Of a stretch of DNA of 64,000 nt, positions 12,388 to 21,271 are shown in pieces (the stretch's first letter is position 1; each line of letters starts with the position of its first letter). The notes under the pieces were generated by a model. The model ran no database searches. It saw only the letters and a program-made list of their open reading frames with translations, and was not told where the DNA came from. The stretch is from Streptomyces sp. NRRL B-3428 (GTDB taxonomy: Bacteria > Actinomycetota > Actinomycetes > Streptomycetales > Streptomycetaceae). The translations under genes and the position numbers were made by a program. The DNA lies in NCBI GenBank assembly GCA_000721375.1, contig JOGW01000014.1:124001-188000 (forward strand). The letters are read 5' to 3'.

Positions 12388-13742
12388 ACGTTCACCTCCG
12401 CGCTCGAAGCGTTCTTGTCCGCCCAGAGCGTCGACTTGGCGGGGTCGAAGGGGCAGCCCTTGCCGGTGATGTGCTGCTCGTACTCCTCGCGGAAGTACTT
12501 GAGCGAGGAGAAGATCGGCGAGGCGGCGCCGTCGCCGAGGGCGCAGAAGGACTTGCCGTTGATGTTGTCGGCGATGTCGTTCAGCTTGTCGAGGTCGGAC
12601 ATGACGCCCTTGCCGGCCTCGATGTCACGGAGCAACTGGACCAGCCAGTACGTCCCTTCGCGGCAGGGCGTGCACTTGCCGCAGGACTCATGGGCGTAGA
12701 ACTCGGTCCAGCGCGTGACCGCCCGTACGACACAGGTGGTCTCGTCGAAGCACTGCAGCGCCTTGGTGCCGAGCATGGAGCCGGCGGCGCCGACACCCTC
12801 GTAGTCCAGGGGCACGTCGAGGTGCTCGTCGGTGAACATCGGGGTCGAAGAGCCGCCCGGGGTCCAGAACTTGAGCCGGTGCCCGGCCCGCATGCCGCCG
12901 CTCATGTCGAGCAGCTGGCGCAGCGTGATGCCGAGCGGCGCCTCGTACTGGCCGGGCGAGGTGACATGGCCGCTGAGCGAGTACAGCGTGAAGCCCGGGG
13001 ACTTCTCGCTGCCCATCGACTTGAACCAGTCCTTGCCCTTGTTCAGGATCGCGGGAACAGACGCGATGGACTCCACGTTGTTCACCACAGTGGGGCACGC
13101 GTACAGACCCGCGACCGCGGGGAACGGAGGACGCAGACGGGGCTGGCCGCGACGGCCTTCGAGCGAGTCGAGCAGGGCGGTTTCCTCGCCGCAGATGTAC
13201 GCGCCGGCGCCGGCGTGCACGGTGATGTCGAGGTTCAGTCCGCTGCCCAGGATGTTCTCGCCGAGGAGGCCCGCCTCGTACGCCTCGCGCACGGCCTCGT
13301 GCAACCGCCGCAGTACGGGGACGACTTCACCGCGCAGATAGATGAACGCGTGGCTCGACCTGATCGCGTAACACGCGATGATCATGCCCTCGATCAGGCT
13401 GTGCGGATTGGCGAAGAGCAGCGGGATGTCCTTGCAGGTCCCCGGCTCCGACTCGTCCGCGTTCACCACCAGGTAGTGCGGCTTGCCGTCGCCCTGCGGG
13501 ATGAACTGCCACTTCATGCCGGTCGGGAAGCCCGCGCCGCCTCGGCCGCGCAGGCCCGAGTCCTTGACGTACGCGATGAGGTCGTCCGGGGACATGGCGA
13601 GCGCCTTGCGCAGGCCCTCGTACCCCTCGTGCCGCCGGTACGTCTCCAGCGTCCAGGGCTTGTCCTCGTCCCAGAACGCGGAGAGCACGGGGGCGAGCAG
13701 CTTCTCAGGGCTCTCGTTGTTGATCTCGGCGGCCAAGGTCAT
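12384..13742 (-). CDS. nuoF: NADH-quinone oxidoreductase subunit F (NADH and FMN binding)
   Basis: Electron-entry subunit of complex I that binds NADH and [18 protein letters not shown] (near residue 70) is the NADH-binding glycine loop, a second glycine-rich patch ([18 protein letters not shown]) belongs to the FMN site, and [13 protein letters not shown] (near 350) supplies three cysteines of cluster N3. ATG at 13742 overlaps the nuoE TGA by one base and has GAGGAGGGGG just upstream; GTG at 13745 would add one residue. About 452 aa. Confidence 0.97.
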   Translation of the reverse strand: MTLAAEINNESPEKLLAPVLSAFWDEDKPWTLETYRRHEGYEGLRKALAMSPDDLIAYVKDSGLRGRGGAGFPTGMKWQFIPQGDGKPHYLVVNADESEPGTCKDIPLLFANPHSLIEGMIIACYAIRSSHAFIYLRGEVVPVLRRLHEAVREAYEAGLLGENILGSGLNLDITVHAGAGAYICGEETALLDSLEGRRGQPRLRPPFPAVAGLYACPTVVNNVESIASVPAILNKGKDWFKSMGSEKSPGFTLYSLSGHVTSPGQYEAPLGITLRQLLDMSGGMRAGHRLKFWTPGGSSTPMFTDEHLDVPLDYEGVGAAGSMLGTKALQCFDETTCVVRAVTRWTEFYAHESCGKCTPCREGTYWLVQLLRDIEAGKGVMSDLDKLNDIADNINGKSFCALGDGAASPIFSSLKYFREEYEQHITGKGCPFDPAKSTLWADKNASSAEVNV

Positions 13743-14509
13743 CACTCCCCCTCCTCGGCACTCGGACGGTCAGAAGAAGGAACCTCGTCGCGCGGGTGGA
13801 CCACGCGGGCGGCGGGCAGCTCGCCCTTGGCCAGCTTCAGACCGATCAGCGAAGCGGGCCCGGCACCGCCGGACTCGTCCACCGCGCCTTCGCGCTCGTC
13901 CGGGAAACCGGCCAGGATCCGCGCGGTGTCCTTGAAGGTGCACAGCCGCGCGCCGCGCGTGGGCCGAACCTCGCGTCCGGCTCGCAGGTCATCCACCAAC
14001 TGCCGTGCGCTGGCCGGGTTCTGGTTGTCGAAGAACTCCCAGTTGACCATCACCACGGGCGCGAAGTCGCAGGCCGCGTTGCACTCGATGTGCTCCAGCG
14101 TGACCTTGCCGTCCTCGGTGGTCTCGTTGTTGCCGACCCCGAGGTGCTGCTTCAGATCCTCGAAGATCGCGTCGCCGCCCATCACCGCGCAGAGCGTGTT
14201 GGTGCAGACGCCGACCTGGTAGTCGCCGGAGGGCTTGCGCCGGTACATCGTGTAGAAGGTCGCCACCGCCGTGACCTCGGCCGTGGTCAGCCCCAGCACA
14301 TCGGCGCAGAACTGCATGCCGGTACGGGTGACATGGCCCTCCTCCGACTGCACGAGGTGCAGCAGCGGGAGGAGCGCCGACCGCGAGTCCGGGTAGCGGG
14401 CGATGACTTCCTTGGCGTCCGCTTCGAGCCGGGCGCGGACATCGGCCGGGTAGGCGGGGGCGGGCAGCTGGGGCATGCCCAGGCTGACGCCCTCTTGAGA
14501 AGTGGTCAC
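13742..14509 (-). CDS. nuoE: NADH-quinone oxidoreductase subunit E (2Fe-2S)
   Basis: Thioredoxin-like [2Fe-2S] subunit that pairs with NuoF. Cluster N1a cysteines are visible as CTNTLC and, about 40 residues later, CNAAC. The C-terminal ~70 residues beyond the ferredoxin fold (from [14 protein letters not shown]) are an extension common in actinobacteria and rich in acidic residues at the end. GTG at 14509 gives 255 aa and overlaps the nuoD TGA by 4 bp; the longer open frame only re-reads nuoD. Confidence 0.96.
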   Translation of the reverse strand: MTTSQEGVSLGMPQLPAPAYPADVRARLEADAKEVIARYPDSRSALLPLLHLVQSEEGHVTRTGMQFCADVLGLTTAEVTAVATFYTMYRRKPSGDYQVGVCTNTLCAVMGGDAIFEDLKQHLGVGNNETTEDGKVTLEHIECNAACDFAPVVMVNWEFFDNQNPASARQLVDDLRAGREVRPTRGARLCTFKDTARILAGFPDEREGAVDESGGAGPASLIGLKLAKGELPAARVVHPRDEVPSSDRPSAEEGE

Positions 14510-15828
14510 CGGTCGACGCCTCCCATCACGGGGTCGATGGACGCGACGGCGACGATGACGTCGGCGACCTGGCCGCCCTCGCACATCGCCGCCATGGCCT
14601 GCAGATTGGTGAAGGACGGGTCACGGAAGTGGACCCGGTAGGGGCGGGTGCCGCCGTCGGAGACGACATGCGCGCCGAGTTCGCCCTTGGGCGATTCGAC
14701 GGCCGCGTACGCCTGGCCCGGCGGGACCCGGAAGCCCTCGGTCACCAGCTTGAAGTGGTGGATCAGGGCCTCCATGGAGGTGCCCATGATGTTCTTGATG
14801 TGGTCGAGCGAGTTGCCCAACCCGTCCGGTCCGAGCGCGAGTTGCGCGGGCCAGGCGATCTTCTTGTCGGCCACCATCACCGGCCCCGGCGCGAGCCGGT
14901 CCAGGCACTGCTCGATGATCCGCAGCGACTGCCGCATCTCTTCGAGGCGGATCAGGAAGCGCCCGTAGGAGTCGCAGGTCTCGGAGGTCGGGACCTCGAA
15001 GTCGTACGTCTCGTAGCCGCAGTACGGGTCGGTCTTGCGCAGGTCGTGCGGGAGACCGGCCGAGCGCAGGATCGGTCCGGTCGCGCCGAGCGCCATGCAC
15101 CCGGCCAGATCGAGGTAACCGACGTCCTGCATACGGGCCTTGAAGATCGGGTTCCCGGTCGCGAGCTTGTCGTACTCGGGAAGGTTCTTCTTCATGGTCT
15201 TCACGAACTCGCGCAGCTGGTCCACCGCACCCGGCGGCAGATCCTGGGCGAGACCGCCCGGGCGGATGTACGCGTGGTTCATCCGGAGCCCGGTGATCAA
15301 CTCATAGAGATCCAGGATCATCTCGCGGTCCCGGAACCCGTAGATCATGATCGTGGTCGCACCCAGCTCCATACCGCCGGTGGCGATACAGACCAGGTGC
15401 GAGGAGAGCCGGTTCAGCTCCATCAGCAGGACGCGGATGATGCTCGCGCGGTCCGGGATCTGCTCCTCGATGCCGAGCAGCTTCTCGACACCCAGGCAGT
15501 ACGCCGTCTCGTTGAAGAACGGCGTCAGATAGTCCATGCGCGTGACGAAGGTGGTGCCCTGCGTCCAGGTCCGGTACTCGAGGTTCTTCTCGATGCCGGT
15601 GTGCAGATAGCCGATGCCGCAGCGAGCCTCGGTGACCGTCTCGCCGTCGATCTCCAGGATCAGGCGGAGCACGCCGTGCGTGGACGGGTGCTGCGGGCCC
15701 ATGTTGACGATGATGCGCTCGTCGTCGGACTTGGCCGCGGCCTGCGCGATCTCGTCCCAGTCGCCGCCGGTGACTGTATATACAGTCCCCTCGGTCGTCT
15801 CCCGTGCGGAGGCATGTGAAGTAGACAT
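14506..15828 (-). CDS. nuoD: NADH-quinone oxidoreductase subunit D (49-kDa type)
   Basis: Hydrogenase-derived subunit lining the quinone-reduction site. The N-terminal signature [15 protein letters not shown] (near residue 40) carries the quinone-site His loop, and [14 protein letters not shown] and the C-terminal [14 protein letters not shown] are further family blocks. ATG at 15828 gives 440 aa and shares one base with the nuoC TGA. The open frame extending upstream to 16185 re-reads nuoC and is not used. Confidence 0.97.
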   Translation of the reverse strand: MSTSHASARETTEGTVYTVTGGDWDEIAQAAAKSDDERIIVNMGPQHPSTHGVLRLILEIDGETVTEARCGIGYLHTGIEKNLEYRTWTQGTTFVTRMDYLTPFFNETAYCLGVEKLLGIEEQIPDRASIIRVLLMELNRLSSHLVCIATGGMELGATTIMIYGFRDREMILDLYELITGLRMNHAYIRPGGLAQDLPPGAVDQLREFVKTMKKNLPEYDKLATGNPIFKARMQDVGYLDLAGCMALGATGPILRSAGLPHDLRKTDPYCGYETYDFEVPTSETCDSYGRFLIRLEEMRQSLRIIEQCLDRLAPGPVMVADKKIAWPAQLALGPDGLGNSLDHIKNIMGTSMEALIHHFKLVTEGFRVPPGQAYAAVESPKGELGAHVVSDGGTRPYRVHFRDPSFTNLQAMAAMCEGGQVADVIVAVASIDPVMGGVDR

Positions 15829-16562
15829 CAGCTGTACGACCTCCGCTGGTCCGGAGCCGGGATCTGGGCGCCCTTGTACTCGACCGCGATGCCGCCGAGC
15901 GGGTAGTCCTTGCGCTGCGGGAAGCCCTGCCAGTCGTCCGGCATCATGATCCGCGTCAGTGCCGGGTGACCGTCGAAGATCAGCCCGAAGAAGTCGTACG
16001 CCTCGCGCTCGTGCCAGTCGTTGGTCGGATAGATGCCGACCAGGGACGGGACGTGCGGATCGCTGTCGGGAGCGCTGACCTCGATCCGGATCAGTCGGCC
16101 GTGGGTGAGCGAGCGCAGGTGGTAGACGGCGTGCAGCTCGCGGCCCTTGTCGTTCGGGTAGTGCACGGCGCTGACGCCGGTGCACAGCTCGAAGCGCAGG
16201 GCCGGGTCGTCGCGCAGGGTCCGGGCCACCTGGAGCAGGTGCTCGCGTACGACGTGGAAGGTGAGCTCGCCGCGGTCGACGACCGTCTTCTCGATCGCGT
16301 TCTCGGGGAGCAGGTCCTGCTCCTCCAGAGCGCCTTCGAGTTCATCCGCGACTTCGTCGAACCAACCGCCGTACGGCCTGGAAGAAGGCCCCGGCAGACG
16401 TACGGAGCGGACGAGGCCGCCGTAACCGGACGTGTCACCGCCGTTGTTGGCGCCGAACATGCCGCGCTGGACGCGGATCTCCTCGCCGTGCTCGCCGCGC
16501 TGACCCGGGAGGTTGGAGGCCCCCAGGTCCTTCTCGGGGTTCACCCCGTTGTTGTCACTCAC
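15828..16562 (-). CDS. nuoC: NADH-quinone oxidoreductase subunit C (30-kDa type)
   Basis: Peripheral-arm subunit without cofactors that binds NuoD. The signature is near the C-terminus: [19 protein letters not shown] followed by [20 protein letters not shown], the complex I 30-kDa pattern. The N-terminal ~60 residues are hydrophilic and variable. The GTG at 16562 overlaps the nuoB TGA by 4 bp. 244 aa, separate from NuoD (not a fused NuoCD). Confidence 0.97.
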   Translation of the reverse strand: MSDNNGVNPEKDLGASNLPGQRGEHGEEIRVQRGMFGANNGGDTSGYGGLVRSVRLPGPSSRPYGGWFDEVADELEGALEEQDLLPENAIEKTVVDRGELTFHVVREHLLQVARTLRDDPALRFELCTGVSAVHYPNDKGRELHAVYHLRSLTHGRLIRIEVSAPDSDPHVPSLVGIYPTNDWHEREAYDFFGLIFDGHPALTRIMMPDDWQGFPQRKDYPLGGIAVEYKGAQIPAPDQRRSYS

Positions 16563-17113
16563 CGGAGCAGGCCCTTCATCTCGATCAGGGGGAGCGACTT
16601 GAGCGCCGCCTCCTCCGCCTCACGGGCCGCCTCCTCGGCGTTCACGCCGAGCTTGGAGGTCTGGATCTTCTGGTGCAGCTTGAGGATCGCGTCCATCAGC
16701 ATCTCGGGCCGCGGCGGACAGCCGGGCAGATAGATGTCGACGGGGACGATGTGGTCGACGCCCTGGACGATCGCGTAGTTGTTGAACATGCCGCCGGACG
16801 AGGCGCAGACACCCATGGAGATGACCCACTTGGGGTTGGGCATCTGGTCGTAGACCTGGCGGAGGACCGGCGCCATCTTCTGGCTGACCCGGCCCGCGAC
16901 GATCATCAGGTCCGCCTGGCGGGGCGAACCTCGGAACACCTCCATGCCGAAACGGGCGAGGTCATAGCGACCCGCGCCCGTCGTCATCATCTCGATGGCG
17001 CAACAAGCCAGGCCGAACGTGGCAGGGAAGACGGACGCCTTGCGCACCCAGCCCGCTGCCTGTTCGACCGTCGTCAGCAGAAAGCCGCTCGGCAGCTTCT
17101 CTTCGAGTCCCAT
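16559..17113 (-). CDS. nuoB: NADH-quinone oxidoreductase subunit B (cluster N2)
   Basis: Carries the terminal [4Fe-4S] cluster N2 that reduces quinone. The ligands are visible as the tandem cysteines of LACCAIEMM, then GVCASSGG and GCPPRPE. The 184-aa length is normal, with a short Ala/Glu-rich C-terminal helix. The ATG at 17113 lies 18 bp after the nuoA stop. Confidence 0.97.
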   Translation of the reverse strand: MGLEEKLPSGFLLTTVEQAAGWVRKASVFPATFGLACCAIEMMTTGAGRYDLARFGMEVFRGSPRQADLMIVAGRVSQKMAPVLRQVYDQMPNPKWVISMGVCASSGGMFNNYAIVQGVDHIVPVDIYLPGCPPRPEMLMDAILKLHQKIQTSKLGVNAEEAAREAEEAALKSLPLIEMKGLLR

Positions 17114-17131
17114 TGGTGACCCCTCAGCCCC

Positions 17132-17491
17132 TCAGTCCCATTCCAGGCCGCCGCGCCGCCACACATACGCATAGGCGACGAAGACGGTGAGCACGAAGAG
17201 CAACATCTCCACGAGCCCGAAAACACCCAGGGCGTCGAAGGTGACCGCCCAGGGATAGAGGAAGACGATCTCGATATCGAAGATGATGAAGAGCATCGCC
17301 GTCAGGTAGTACTTGATCGGGAAACGCCCACCACCGGCCGGAGTCGGCGTCGGCTCGATACCGCACTCATAGGCTTCGAGTTTGGCGCGGTTGTACCGCT
17401 TTGGACCGATAAGCGTGGCCATGACCACGGAGAAGATCGCAAAGCCGGCCCCTAGGGCTCCCAGTACGAGGATGGGCGCATAAGCGTTCAC
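17132..17491 (-). CDS. nuoA: NADH-quinone oxidoreductase subunit A
   Basis: First gene of the operon and a three-helix membrane subunit of complex I (119 aa). The long first loop contains the conserved KLEAYECGIEP segment at the quinone chamber, and FLYPWAVTF follows the second helix. GTG at 17491 has a GAGGAGC ribosome-binding region. Upstream lie a Rex-type operator, a TAGGAT -10 element and a Crp-type site, so the whole operon is probably controlled here. Confidence 0.96.
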   Translation of the reverse strand: MNAYAPILVLGALGAGFAIFSVVMATLIGPKRYNRAKLEAYECGIEPTPTPAGGGRFPIKYYLTAMLFIIFDIEIVFLYPWAVTFDALGVFGLVEMLLFVLTVFVAYAYVWRRGGLEWD

Positions 17492-17570
17492 CGCTCCTCG
17501 CTCCTCTCAGTCGGCATTGACTGCTTCGGCGGACGGGGGCACGTGCCCCGGCTCACCAAGATCGTGCTTA

Positions 17571-17586
17571 TGTGAGGCAGTTCACA
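17571..17586. promoter_or_regulatory. Rex-type (redox) operator upstream of nuoA
   Basis: TGTGAGGCAGTTCACA has perfect TGTGA/TCACA arms separated by 6 bases, the layout of the Rex operator (TGTGA-N6-TCACA). It lies about 80 bp upstream of the nuoA start and just downstream of the likely nuoA -10 element. In Streptomyces, Rex is the NADH/NAD+ sensor that represses respiratory genes when NADH is low. Binding here is inferred. Confidence 0.85.
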
Positions 17587-17602
17587 AGCCCAACTGCCCC
17601 GC

Positions 17603-17608
17603 ATCCTA
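17603..17608 (-). promoter_or_regulatory. nuoA: Candidate -10 element of the nuo operon promoter
   Basis: TAGGAT on the minus strand fits the Streptomyces vegetative -10. A transcript would start near 17596, placing the Rex-type site about 10-25 bases downstream, a good position for repression. The -35 hexamer at the expected distance is poor, and that position is covered by the Crp-type site. Confidence 0.4.
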
Positions 17609-17621
17609 TGCCTGCCGGTCT

Positions 17622-17635
17622 GTGATCTGCGACAC
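17622..17635. promoter_or_regulatory. Crp-type site upstream of nuoA
   Basis: GTGATCTGCGACAC matches the pattern GTG-N6-GNCAC described for Streptomyces coelicolor Crp. It overlaps the expected -35 zone of the nuoA promoter. This is a single motif match, so binding is unproven. Confidence 0.4.
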
Positions 17636-17725
17636 GGGGTACGACAACGCCTTTGTGATCTCCACCACCTGACGAAGGATCATGAAGTCGGATGAGCGGT
17701 GATCTTCATACGCGAAGCTCCGAGG

Positions 17726-17744
17726 TGATCACCAATGGTGATCA
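17726..17744. promoter_or_regulatory. Perfect 19-bp palindrome in the nuoA/NlpC intergenic region
   Basis: TGATCACC-AAT-GGTGATCA is a perfect inverted repeat with 8-bp arms. GTGATC recurs five times between 17622 and 17743 (starts 17622, 17655, 17699, 17725, 17738), suggesting an operator array for an unidentified regulator. Confidence 0.5.
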
Positions 17745-18217
17745 ATTAGCTTGTTACCCCTGGTCACGAAGGTGTGCGCACTATCAAGCGATGGCAGTCG
17801 CAAGCAAATTGGCGCCCTCTGCGAGAGCCTGATAAGGCGAGCCTTCCCTCGCTCGGGGGACCTCTTCGTACGGACGCTGACGCGTGCACGCGTTCACGAG
17901 CGGGACCGGCTCCGTTCGCGCACGAGCCGGGGCGAAAGTTCACGGCCGAGTAACGGAGACCTTTTCGTGACCTGCGCCACACCCACGAGCCGCCGGAACA
18001 ACGGGGCTTGGCCAATGACGTGAAGGGGTGGTAAGCGTCAGGCAAATCGGGCGTTATTTGGAAAACCCATGATCACAGCGCCGATCAAGCCTGTCCGTAT
18101 TGCCCGTTACGGCGTCAATAAGCGCCGACACGCGCGGGATTCGGCTTGATCGCTCGCAACTGTGGCGCAGCACACGTTTCTTGAAGGGAACCATGACCCC
18201 CTGATAGCGGTTGTCTC

Positions 18218-19006
18218 ATGTCCCACACCGCTCACATACCCAGCCACCGGAAGCCCCGCCCGCAGCGCACCACCAAGCTGCGCGCAGGAGTTGCCGGTGG
18301 CGTCCTCAGCACCCTCGCGGTGGCCGGCACCACCGGAATGGCGAACGCAGCTGCCGAGCCGGTGACCGAGACCATCGAAATGCCCACGCTCACCACGGAG
18401 CTGGCGACCCAGGTGGCCGCCACGGCGGACGCCACCCAGCAGGCGGCCGACGCGTACAAGCTCCAGGCGGAGCAGGACGCGGCCGTCGAGAAGGCGGCCA
18501 AGGACGCCAAGGAGGCGAAGGACGAGGCGAAGGCCAAGGCCGCCGCCAAGAAGCGCGCCGCCGAGCGTGCGGCCAAGGAGCGCGCCGCTCGCGACTCCGA
18601 GCGCTCCACCCTCAGCACCGCCTCCGCTTCCACCTCCTCGGCCCCGGCCTCCGGCTCCATCGGCGCCGTCATCTCCTTCCTGAAGGCTCAGGTCGGCGAC
18701 GCGTACGTCATGGGCGGCACCGGCCCCAACTCGTGGGACTGCTCGGGCCTCGTCCAGGCCGCGTTCCGCCAGGCCGGCGTGGAGCTCCCCCGTGTCTCCG
18801 GCGCCCAGTCGACGGCCGGCACCGAGGTCGGCACGTCCAACCTCCAGGTCGGCGACATCCTCTACTGGGGCGGCAAGGGCTCCGCGTACCACACGGGTGT
18901 CTACATCGGTAACGGCCAGTACCTGGACGCGGCCAACCCCTCGAAGGGTGTCGTCATCCAGGACCTGTCCGGCTACCCGGCTTCGGGCGCTGTGCGCGTC
19001 CTGTAG
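18218..19006 (+). CDS. Secreted NlpC/P60 peptidoglycan endopeptidase
   Basis: Cell-wall hydrolase predicted to cut peptidoglycan stem-peptide bonds outside the cell. The 262-aa protein has an N-terminal signal peptide (basic residues to about 22, then a hydrophobic stretch ending ANAAA near 47) and an Ala/Lys/Glu-rich coiled coil (about residues 70-125). The C-terminal NlpC/P60 domain has catalytic Cys in WDCSGLVQAAF (near 172), His in YHTGVYIG and a third polar residue downstream. ATG at 18218; the upstream GTG-free leader is long. The neighbouring nuo operon is divergent. Substrate bond is not predictable from sequence. Confidence 0.92.
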   Translation: MSHTAHIPSHRKPRPQRTTKLRAGVAGGVLSTLAVAGTTGMANAAAEPVTETIEMPTLTTELATQVAATADATQQAADAYKLQAEQDAAVEKAAKDAKEAKDEAKAKAAAKKRAAERAAKERAARDSERSTLSTASASTSSAPASGSIGAVISFLKAQVGDAYVMGGTGPNSWDCSGLVQAAFRQAGVELPRVSGAQSTAGTEVGTSNLQVGDILYWGGKGSAYHTGVYIGNGQYLDAANPSKGVVIQDLSGYPASGAVRVL

Positions 19007-19019
19007 TCCTTATGCATGG

Positions 19020-19060
19020 CCGAAGGGCCGCCACTCCTCGGGGGAGTGGCGGCCCTTCGG
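19020..19060. terminator. Perfect 18-bp hairpin between convergent genes
   Basis: CCGAAGGGCCGCCACTCC (19020-19037) pairs exactly with 19043-19060 around a 5-base loop. It sits between the NlpC/P60 stop and the stop of the convergent small secreted protein, so it can end transcription from both sides. Confidence 0.85.
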
Positions 19061-19083
19061 CGTGCGAGCGGCGCCCCTTCTGC

Positions 19084-19521
19084 CTACTTCTGGTTGATGG
19101 GCCACCAGGTGATGGTCTCCCACGGAGCGCAGTCGCTGGTGGCCGCTGTGCCCTTGCAGATCCACAGGTATCCGGTGGTGGTGACGTCGTAGTCCTCGCG
19201 CACGTCGACCGCGACCGATCCGGGGCCGCAGATTTCGGCCTGCTTGCTGGCGGGGCTCCCGGCGAAGTCGTCGATGAACATCGTCCACACCGCGTAACAG
19301 CCGTCGCCGGTGTTGGAGAGGGTGCCGTCGAGGACCAGGTCGTCCGAGAAGGAGCCGCTCGGCTCGATCCACCGCAGCCCCGCCGCGGTGGCCGTTTCGA
19401 ACTCGGTCGACCACTCGACGCCGGCGGCGGAGCGGACTTCGCTCGCGGACGCCGGCGTGGTGAGGACCAGTGCCAGGCCGACCGCAGCGGCGGCGGGCAC
19501 TGCACGGAAGAGTGTGCGCAT
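19084..19521 (-). CDS. Small secreted protein of unknown function
   Basis: I do not recognise a named family. The 145-aa product starts with a clean signal peptide (MRTLFRAVPAAAAVGLALVL, cleavage likely after TPASA near residue 26). The mature part is acidic and Trp-rich with four cysteines (DGCYAVW, EICGPG, WICKG, SDCAP), suggesting two disulfides and a beta-sandwich-like small extracellular domain. ATG at 19521 has GAGGAG 9 bases upstream. It is convergent with the NlpC/P60 gene and shares a terminator with it. Confidence 0.75.
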   Translation of the reverse strand: MRTLFRAVPAAAAVGLALVLTTPASASEVRSAAGVEWSTEFETATAAGLRWIEPSGSFSDDLVLDGTLSNTGDGCYAVWTMFIDDFAGSPASKQAEICGPGSVAVDVREDYDVTTTGYLWICKGTAATSDCAPWETITWWPINQK

Positions 19522-19597
19522 CGGGTGAACTCCTCATTCTGCTTGGGGACAGAGAGAGTTCAGCGTTACGGGAGCAACTACCCGAGCCCTATATTCA

Positions 19598-19635
19598 GCG
19601 TCCTCACGTCAGGTAATCCGCGTCCTCACGTCAGG
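19598..19635. repeat. Two copies of a 16-bp direct repeat at the LRR gene 3' end
   Basis: GCGTCCTCACGTCAGG occurs at 19598-19613 and again at 19620-19635 (22-bp period). The second copy overlaps the LRR stop codon at 19626. Each copy contains an imperfect hairpin (GTCCT/AGGAC in the second). This may be a small duplication or a weak terminator. Confidence 0.5.
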
Positions 19636-20348
19636 ACCACACATCCCTGTCGCTCGAGTCGGGTGACGACGGGCGTGGACGGGTCGATTCCGTTCCAGCG
19701 CACATCCAGCTTCTCCAGCGCCGGCAGCCGTTCGAGGAAGTCGGGCAGGCGGCTCAGGCGGTTGCTCCTCAGGTCGATCTGCCGGAGCAGCGTCAGGTCG
19801 GCCAGAGGTGCCGGAACCTCGGTGAACACATTGTCGCGAAGGTCCAGTTGGCGTAGTTCGCGAAGTTCACCGACCGTCGACGGCAGGTGGTCGATGGCGT
19901 TTCCGCGCAACCACAGCTCGCGCAGCCGCCCGAGCCTGCCGATGGAGTCGGGCAGCGCGCTCAGCCGGCAGTGCTGCGCCCTCAGCTCGACGAGGCCGGC
20001 CATCGCACCGATCGCCTCGGGCAGAGCGGCGAGCGGGTTCTCGCCGACGTTGAGGTAGCGCAGCCGGGACAGCCGTCCCAGCGTCGGGGGAAGCTGCGTC
20101 AGACGGTTGTCGTGCAGATAGAGGAAGTCACTGAGCTGCGCCAGGTCCCCCAGCTCGTCGGGGACGGCGGTGAGTGCGTTGTGGCCGAGGTCCAGGGTGC
20201 GCAGACCGGTCAGGTTCCCGATCCTCGGCGAGAGTTCCGTAAGTCCGTTGTCCGCGAGGATCAGCACGCGGAGCTCGGCCTGCTCCCAGACCGGCTCCGG
20301 GACCTGTCCGAGCTGTTGCCGCCACAGATTCAGCACGTCCTGGGCCAC
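19626..20348 (-). CDS. Leucine-rich repeat protein
   Basis: 240-aa protein made almost entirely of nine LRRs of 23-24 residues with the plant-like pattern LxxLDLxxNxLTxLPxxIGxL (for example LRTLDLGHNALTAVPDELGD). After ~25 N-terminal residues the repeats run to the C-terminus. No signal peptide or membrane helix is seen, so it is a cytoplasmic solenoid probably mediating protein-protein contact. The GTG start at 20348 is separated by one base from the stop of the upstream gene and has a GAGGG ribosome-binding site, implying a two-gene translationally coupled unit. No enzymatic domain is visible. Confidence 0.88.
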   Translation of the reverse strand: MAQDVLNLWRQQLGQVPEPVWEQAELRVLILADNGLTELSPRIGNLTGLRTLDLGHNALTAVPDELGDLAQLSDFLYLHDNRLTQLPPTLGRLSRLRYLNVGENPLAALPEAIGAMAGLVELRAQHCRLSALPDSIGRLGRLRELWLRGNAIDHLPSTVGELRELRQLDLRDNVFTEVPAPLADLTLLRQIDLRSNRLSRLPDFLERLPALEKLDVRWNGIDPSTPVVTRLERQGCVVLT

Positions 20349-20349
20349 C

Positions 20350-20862
20350 TCAGGTTCCCTCGGCCGTCAGGTGGTAGGTCGTGTCCACCCAGAAGCCGCG
20401 GCCCGTGTCGGCCTTGATCTCCAGGACGTACTCCCCGGGGGCCAGCGCGGTGAGCGCGCCCCACAGGCCCCACGTGTGACGGCGCTCGCCTTCCTGGGCG
20501 AACTGGCCGGAGAACTGCGTCAGTTCCAGCGGATTGCCGTTCAGCCAGGCCTCGGCCCGGGCGACCGGCATCCTCGGCGGCGACTGGTCCAGACGGCCGC
20601 GTACGGTCTGGATGTTGAAGACCGGGAAGAACACCGGCCGGTCCGGCGGAATCACACACGTACGCGCGACTTTGCCCCCGTACGTACCCGCCAGGAACCA
20701 CAGGTCGTCCGGCTGGTTCCAGCCGGCATGCTCCCCCGTCTCGTCCCGGACGGGGCTCGCGTCGTCCGGCGCGGACAGCGCCCACTGCCACCAGCGCCCG
20801 GCCAGCGCCCCGCCCACGCGGGGCGTGAGCCGCCAGGAGCCGTCCGGTATCGCCTCGTTCAC
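20350..20862 (-). CDS. Conserved protein of unknown function, coupled to the LRR gene
   Basis: 170 aa. I recognise only an uncharacterised Streptomyces family with the blocks GRWWQWALSAPDD, LWFLAGTYGG and VFFPVFNIQT, in which other members are often secreted. This one has no signal peptide. The C-terminal half looks like a beta-sandwich (GEYVLEIKADTGRGFWVDTTY). GTG at 20862 has AAGGAG about 9 bases upstream; the longer open frame to 21030 overlaps the divergent DUF952 gene and is discarded. Its stop is one base from the LRR start. Confidence 0.75.
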   Translation of the reverse strand: MNEAIPDGSWRLTPRVGGALAGRWWQWALSAPDDASPVRDETGEHAGWNQPDDLWFLAGTYGGKVARTCVIPPDRPVFFPVFNIQTVRGRLDQSPPRMPVARAEAWLNGNPLELTQFSGQFAQEGERRHTWGLWGALTALAPGEYVLEIKADTGRGFWVDTTYHLTAEGT

Positions 20863-20920
20863 GGTCCCCACTCCTTGTCCTGTGCGCCGGCCCGCAGCGC
20901 CGTTGTTACGCTCGGCCGTC

Positions 20921-21268
20921 ATGACGGAGATCCTGCACCTCACCGAACGGGCCCTGTGGGACGAGGCCGCCCGTACGGGTTCGTACGAGCAGTCCACCCG
21001 CGGGCGCACCCTCGCCGAGGAGGGGTTCATCCACTGCTCGACCCGCCAGCAGCTGCCGGACGTGGCGCGGTTCCTCTACGGCAAGGATCCGCACCACGGC
21101 GAGCTCGTCGTCCTGGTGGTCGACACGGAGCGTCTGACGGCCCCCGTCCGCTACGAGGCCGCGAAGCCGGGCGGGCCCGAGTACCCGCACGTCTACGGCC
21201 CGATCCCCACGGACGCGGTCGTCGGCCTGGAGCCCTGGCCCGCTCGGCCCCCGGGCCTCAGGCCCTAG
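20921..21268 (+). CDS. DUF952 family protein
   Basis: 115 aa, matching the DUF952 pattern: ILHLTERALWDEA at the start, GFIHCSTRQQL in the middle (conserved His-Cys-Ser) and LVVLVVDTERL. The fold is thought related to ADP-ribosyl/glyoxalase-like small enzymes, but no activity is established to my knowledge. The ATG at 20921 is 58 bp from the divergent GTG at 20862, so the two genes share a short promoter region. The end abuts the convergent reductase gene by 3 bp. Confidence 0.85.
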   Translation: MTEILHLTERALWDEAARTGSYEQSTRGRTLAEEGFIHCSTRQQLPDVARFLYGKDPHHGELVVLVVDTERLTAPVRYEAAKPGGPEYPHVYGPIPTDAVVGLEPWPARPPGLRP

Positions 21269-21271
21269 GCC

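Larger units (their letters stand above)
17492..18217. other. 726-bp intergenic control region between nuoA and the NlpC/P60 gene
   Basis: No convincing gene is present; short open frames on both strands at 17751-18045 have no recognisable product and no ribosome-binding site. The nuoA-proximal half carries the Rex-type site, -10 element, Crp-type site and the GTGATC cluster. The other half has a perfect 14-bp palindrome (ACGCGTGCACGCGT, 17880-17893) and an interrupted CCGGCTC/GAGCCGG inverted repeat near 17905-17930. This leaves a leader of unknown length before the hydrolase gene. Confidence 0.6.

Noticed and set aside
14506..16185. 559-aa extended form of nuoD and similar long extensions of nuoI, nuoE, menG/glsA, UbiX and others
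   Set aside because: The extra N-terminal residues re-read upstream genes; shorter starts have ribosome-binding sites or stop/start overlaps.
17751..18045. Two short open frames on opposite strands in the nuoA/NlpC gap
   Set aside because: No ribosome-binding site, no domain, and atypical composition; treated as non-coding.
17760..18217. A c-di-AMP (ydaO) riboswitch before the NlpC/P60 gene, as found before some actinobacterial muralytic genes
   Set aside because: I looked for the conserved segments, such as the GACAGCTAAC-type block and GGGTGAATC-type loop, and could not find them.
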